Shown in pieces: positions 60,964-64,000 of a stretch of 64,000 nucleotides of DNA. The DNA comes from Duganella sp. OV510 (GTDB lineage: Bacteria > Pseudomonadota > Gammaproteobacteria > Burkholderiales > Burkholderiaceae_D). The stretch lies in contig NZ_FNEQ01000010.1 in NCBI RefSeq assembly GCF_900100205.1, forward strand, positions 1-64,000, given 5' to 3'. The number at the start of each line of letters is the position of its first letter. Positions within the stretch are counted from its first letter, which is position 1. The notes under the pieces are model-generated. The model worked only from the letters and a program-made list of their open reading frames with translations. It was not told the origin of the DNA and searched no databases. The translations under genes were made by a program, and so were the position numbers.

Positions 60964-62408
60964 GGCTTCATCGCTTTCACTGATTTTGCGCCGGTATGCA
61001 GATCGGGCATGTGGTAACCATGGCACATCGCACAGTCCGACTTGACCTTGCCGACGACTGGCTCGGTGCCAGCGTGACAATCACGGCATTCCTTGATAGT
61101 CGGCATCAGCACATCGCTGGCCTTGTCCGACTTGCCAGCCAGGTGACAATCAGCACAAGGCGCCTGCCGGTGTGCGGCATGGTTGAAAGTGGCCTTCGGC
61201 ATCCATGCATGTTGTGGTGCCAGCGGCGCGATCTGCCACTGCGGCAGATCCGCACCCGGCGTTCCCGCCTTGCCCGGTCCCGCCACCCGGTTCACGCTAT
61301 GGCAAACAATGCATGACGTTTTCTCAAACAGCTCGGTGGCCGCCGCCGCTGCGCGTGCACGCGCATCGCCCGGACCGCGCACGAAACTGGACGCAGGGTG
61401 ATCCTGCATCCCCGGACGCACCGTGAACACCTTGCCACCCGCCGGCGGCGTATCGAGCGCCACTTTGCTGCCGCCAACGTAGCTGTAAAACTCGCGCAAC
61501 GTGGACAGCACCTCGGGCACCGAACCATGCGGCACCTGCCGCTGCGACAACGCCGGTTCAAACGCCAACGTATGGCAGGACTGGCAATCGCGCTGCATGC
61601 TGACGCGCTCGAAGCCATCATTGCCGGCGTTCGGTCGGTGACAGCTGGCGCATTCCAGCCTGGTCTTGCCATTCGGGCCGGCGATGCCACCGGCAGCAAC
61701 GTGAATATCGTGCGGGAACTTGAGTGTATTTGCCTGCGTGATCGGCACACTGCTCTGGCGCAAACGCACAAAGGTCGTCTCGGATGCAGCTACCTGCACG
61801 CGGAACTGTGGGTGCGCCTTGGCGAAGTCCTTCACGTTGGCGACCTGCGTGCCGGGCAGCTTGCTCTCCAGGTCTCCGTGGCAGGACGCGCAGCCAGCGC
61901 CGATGTAGCGGCGGTTCTGTGATACCAGTCCCTCCGCCCCCTGGTGGTCACGGTGACAGGTGGCGCAACGCGTTTCGTGCAGCGCCGGCATCGACGCAAC
62001 TTTATCGGCGACGTGATTGCCTATGCCCTTGTGGCACGCGAGACAATCCTTGTCCTGTACTTGCTGGAATGGTTTCGAGTGGCATGACTTGCAATCCAGG
62101 CCGAACGGCTGGTGCGATGCCGACAGCGTACCAGGATTCCATTGTGCATCCAGTCCCAGCGCGGTGGGCGAGGCACGCGTGAAGCCACTGGCCAGCACCG
62201 GCGCGGCGTGCGGCGTCTGGCGCAGCTTGGCGGTCTTCTCCTCCACAGGGTGAAACGCGGACGGCCAGATCGACGCCATCACCGGCAGCACCAGGCAGGC
62301 CAGCAGCACCAGCACGAACGCCATCCACGACATCAAGCGACGCCCGACCAGCGGACGTTGCAGACCATCGATCTCCTGCTGGAGCTTATCGTTGTTACGA
62401 GCTTGCAT
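60960..62408 (-). CDS. Membrane-anchored decahaem c-type cytochrome
   Basis: The 482-residue product has one uncleaved N-terminal helix (MSWMAFVLVLLACLVLPVMA). Ten CxxCH sites are spread over the periplasmic part (CKSCH, CLACH, CATCH, CASCH, CASCH, CQSCH, CIVCH, CADCH, CRDCH, CAMCH), with many extra His residues as distal ligands. Its position between the cytochrome b-like gene and the outer-membrane components suggests it takes electrons at the inner membrane and hands them across the periplasm. It follows the cytochrome b-like gene by 6 nt. Confidence 0.92.
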   Translation of the reverse strand: MQARNNDKLQQEIDGLQRPLVGRRLMSWMAFVLVLLACLVLPVMASIWPSAFHPVEEKTAKLRQTPHAAPVLASGFTRASPTALGLDAQWNPGTLSASHQPFGLDCKSCHSKPFQQVQDKDCLACHKGIGNHVADKVASMPALHETRCATCHRDHQGAEGLVSQNRRYIGAGCASCHGDLESKLPGTQVANVKDFAKAHPQFRVQVAASETTFVRLRQSSVPITQANTLKFPHDIHVAAGGIAGPNGKTRLECASCHRPNAGNDGFERVSMQRDCQSCHTLAFEPALSQRQVPHGSVPEVLSTLREFYSYVGGSKVALDTPPAGGKVFTVRPGMQDHPASSFVRGPGDARARAAAAATELFEKTSCIVCHSVNRVAGPGKAGTPGADLPQWQIAPLAPQHAWMPKATFNHAAHRQAPCADCHLAGKSDKASDVLMPTIKECRDCHAGTEPVVGKVKSDCAMCHGYHMPDLHTGAKSVKAMKP

Positions 62409-62414
62409 AAACGA

Positions 62415-63233
62415 TTACCAGTAGAAGAAAACCGAGACGATATGCGCGGTCAGTGCGACCAGCAGTGCAATCGAGATCGGTACATGGAACAGCAGCCAGA
62501 TTTCCGTCAAGGTACGCAGGCGAACGAATGAGCGTATGCGCTTGAGCTGTTGCAGACGGCGAAACTGGATGGTGTAGATTTCGTTGGCGTTGGGGTCGGC
62601 CTGGTCGCCCACTTCGCGCAGGCGCGCCAGCACGCGCGCGGTGGCGCATTGGCGGTTACGGCCTGTCAGCCGCTGGCGGCGCTGGTTGAAAATCTGGCCG
62701 GCAGCCGACTCCTCCACCAGTGCCAGCAGCGCCGGCGGACGGCCTTGCGCCAGCATGCGGCAACGGTCATCGAGGTCGCGCAGGTCCTGCGCAATCTGAT
62801 CCAGCGTGCGGCCGTCGAGCAGGTCGCCCATCAACGACGGGTGGTACAGGTACAGCACCACGCCCCAGACGCCGCTGATGATGACGGCCATGGTCAGCGC
62901 GTAGGCGAAGGTGTGGATGTTCCAGCCGAATTCAAACCCGCAGTGCAGCGTCGCCACCACCGCCAACGCCAGGCCGAGGTAGACGTGGGCCGACAGCCAG
63001 CCGCGCAGGGTGCCCATGCGCGAGGCATACGCGCGCTTGCGCACGCCGAGCAGCAGCAGGAACACGATCAGCAGCGCGCCCACCGTGCCGAGGCCGTAGC
63101 CGAGGATGGTGCCGCCGCCGGGCTTCAACGGCGGATTATCGAGAACGTACAGCGCAATGCACAGCACCAGCAGGGCGATGGCCCACTTGGCGTAGCGAAA
63201 ACGCTGGAATGACATGAAATTGTCTTGCAACAT
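62415..63233 (-). CDS. Cytochrome b-like inner-membrane protein (putative quinol oxidase module)
   Basis: The 272-residue product has about five membrane helices: four in residues 15-130 and one at the C-terminus, with a long charged cytoplasmic loop between. His residues sit at helix ends in pairs (LSAH and LHCGF in helix 3; LFHVPIS and LTAHIVS in helix 5; NIHTF before helix 4), as expected for bis-His b-haems. As first gene of the operon it is well placed to move electrons between the quinone pool and the decahaem cytochrome. It is not a clear member of a named family to me. Confidence 0.75.
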   Translation of the reverse strand: MLQDNFMSFQRFRYAKWAIALLVLCIALYVLDNPPLKPGGGTILGYGLGTVGALLIVFLLLLGVRKRAYASRMGTLRGWLSAHVYLGLALAVVATLHCGFEFGWNIHTFAYALTMAVIISGVWGVVLYLYHPSLMGDLLDGRTLDQIAQDLRDLDDRCRMLAQGRPPALLALVEESAAGQIFNQRRQRLTGRNRQCATARVLARLREVGDQADPNANEIYTIQFRRLQQLKRIRSFVRLRTLTEIWLLFHVPISIALLVALTAHIVSVFFYW

Positions 63234-63266
63234 AAGGTGACTTCTGGCGATGGGCTGGTGTCAGTT

Positions 63267-63293
63267 TATTTAAATATAATTGCAAATAGTCAA
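63267..63293 (-). promoter_or_regulatory. Possible promoter of the multihaem operon
   Basis: The 111-bp gap between ccmI and the cytochrome b-like gene has a very AT-rich core. On the minus strand TTGACT (63288-63293) and TAAATA (63267-63272) are 15 bp apart, a little short. No clear operator is visible. Confidence 0.35.
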
Positions 63294-63344
63294 CTATATG
63301 CGAGCAGTCTAACACTGACTCACATGGGCAATTTGACGATTTTT

Positions 63345-64000
63345 TTATTTGGGGCTTATACGCAACTGTATGCGGGTCTGGCCTGGTTTTGCGGGCTGTG
63401 GAGGCGATTCCAGATCGCCTGGGGCGGCGATAGCGTTGCCGCTTTTCGAGATGCGCGCGGTGACCACCAGCTGGTCGAACTGCGACAGCGTCACGCCGGG
63501 CATCATGCCCATGCTATCGTCGAGGGTGAATTGCAGCGGCAAATCGCGTACTTGCTTGCGCAGGACGGCGAGCGGGAAACGCGGGCCATCGGCGGCCTTG
63601 GCGACGATGAAGACGGTGTCGCCATCCGCCACCTGGGCGCGCAGGGCTGGGTCCAGTTCAACGCTGCCACTGATGGCGGTGGCAGCCGCTGGCGAGGTGG
63701 CAACCGCCGGTGCGGCGGCGGCTGGCGGCGCCGTGACAGCCGCGCCTTCCGCCGGTGCGCCGATGTGGGCCAGGTTGTCGCGCGCCATCTGGGCAAACTC
63801 CGAGTTGGGCGCGGCGTTGGCCAGCGCGGCTTGCCAATGGATCGCGGCGGCGGCGTGGTCGGCGCGTTCGAAGGCGGCGTCGCCCGACAGGATCAGGGCT
63901 TTGACATTTTTCGGATCGGCGGCGAGCGCGCGCTTCAGCAGGCGCTCAGGTTCGCCGGCCAGCTTCTGATTCTGCGTCATGGCGAGAACGTCGGCATAGT
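63345..64000 (-). CDS. ccmI: Cytochrome c maturation protein CcmI, C-terminal part (cut by window edge)
   Basis: The reading frame is open to the right edge; the visible part is about 218 residues. It starts inside a TPR region (YADVLAMTQNQKLAGEPERLL, KALILSGDAAFERADHAAAA). An Ala/Pro linker and the C-terminal domain SGSVELDPALRAQVADGDTVF, FPLAVLRKQVRDLPLQFTLDD follow, which is the CcmI/CycH periplasmic domain. CcmI holds apocytochrome c for haem attachment by CcmFH. An internal ATG at 63980 is not the true start. Its position just upstream of a 25-haem operon makes functional sense. Confidence 0.88.
   Translation of the reverse strand, partial: YADVLAMTQNQKLAGEPERLLKRALAADPKNVKALILSGDAAFERADHAAAAIHWQAALANAAPNSEFAQMARDNLAHIGAPAEGAAVTAPPAAAAPAVATSPAAATAISGSVELDPALRAQVADGDTVFIVAKAADGPRFPLAVLRKQVRDLPLQFTLDDSMGMMPGVTLSQFDQLVVTARISKSGNAIAAPGDLESPPQPAKPGQTRIQLRISPK

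Noticed and set aside
63280..63293. FNR/ANR-type box TTGACTATTTGCAA before the cytochrome operon
   Set aside because: Only 7 of 10 defining bases match, and its distance from the likely start point does not fit activation.

Overview
The window reads as a chromosomal segment of a high-GC betaproteobacterium of the Oxalobacteraceae (Massilia/Duganella/Janthinobacterium type). The evidence is the gene order rpe-gph-trpE-trpG-trpD-lysE-trpC, the protein sequences, and an rRNA-operon promoter and leader at the extreme left. That assignment rests on recognition of gene order and protein families, not on a database search. Genes are dense. The only stretch near 300 bases without a gene is 1-274, which holds the rRNA leader and promoter pointing out of the window.

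Left third (0-19.4 kb): mostly housekeeping. It holds enoyl-CoA hydratase, an MFS exporter, a Usp protein, MltA, ApaG, then Rpe, Gph and the tryptophan operon. The trp operon is preceded by a short leader peptide with four Trp codons and mutually exclusive antiterminator and terminator hairpins, a classic attenuator. A LysE-type exporter sits between trpD and trpC. Facing it are a diguanylate cyclase and a leftward run of ubiH-like, dsbC, a two-subunit Tat-exported molybdenum oxidoreductase, a MocA-like cytidylyltransferase and an M61 peptidase.

Middle (19.4-47.5 kb): tRNA-Phe and a DUF885 protein, then a tightly overlapping leftward run of CHASE2 membrane protein, SH3-like exported protein, M48 metalloprotease and a GmrSD-like DUF262/DUF1524 protein. 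The last of these looks AT-richer than its surroundings. After an AEC transporter, TrhP (U32), a CAP-domain protein and a DUF2058 protein comes an 11.4-kb gene for a 3814-residue Ig-like repeat surface protein. It has 32 repeats arranged in a three-domain higher-order period, a DUF4214 region and a type-I-secretion-like C-terminus. Next is a SlyA/MarR-regulated YdhIJK-type efflux operon with its own outer-membrane channel and a near-perfect SlyA box.

Right end (47.5-64 kb): the most unusual part. Seven genes on the minus strand are separated by at most 6 nt or overlap. They encode a membrane cytochrome b-like protein, a membrane-anchored decahaem cytochrome c, a lipoprotein with two GlcG/HbpS domains, an SH3 plus outer-membrane beta-barrel protein, a decahaem cytochrome fused to an LVIVD beta-propeller, a roughly pentahaem cytochrome, and an FAD/NAD(P) + two cNMP-binding + four [4Fe-4S] oxidoreductase. 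Together they carry 25 predicted c-haem sites and every element needed to carry electrons from cytoplasmic NAD(P)H across both membranes. The layout matches none of the MtrCAB, PioAB or Geobacter porin-cytochrome gene orders I know. The neighbouring CcmI gene (cytochrome c maturation) fits this. Opposite it is an S9-peptidase homologue that has lost its catalytic Ser and His. I regard the seven-gene operon as the best candidate for an undescribed system here.
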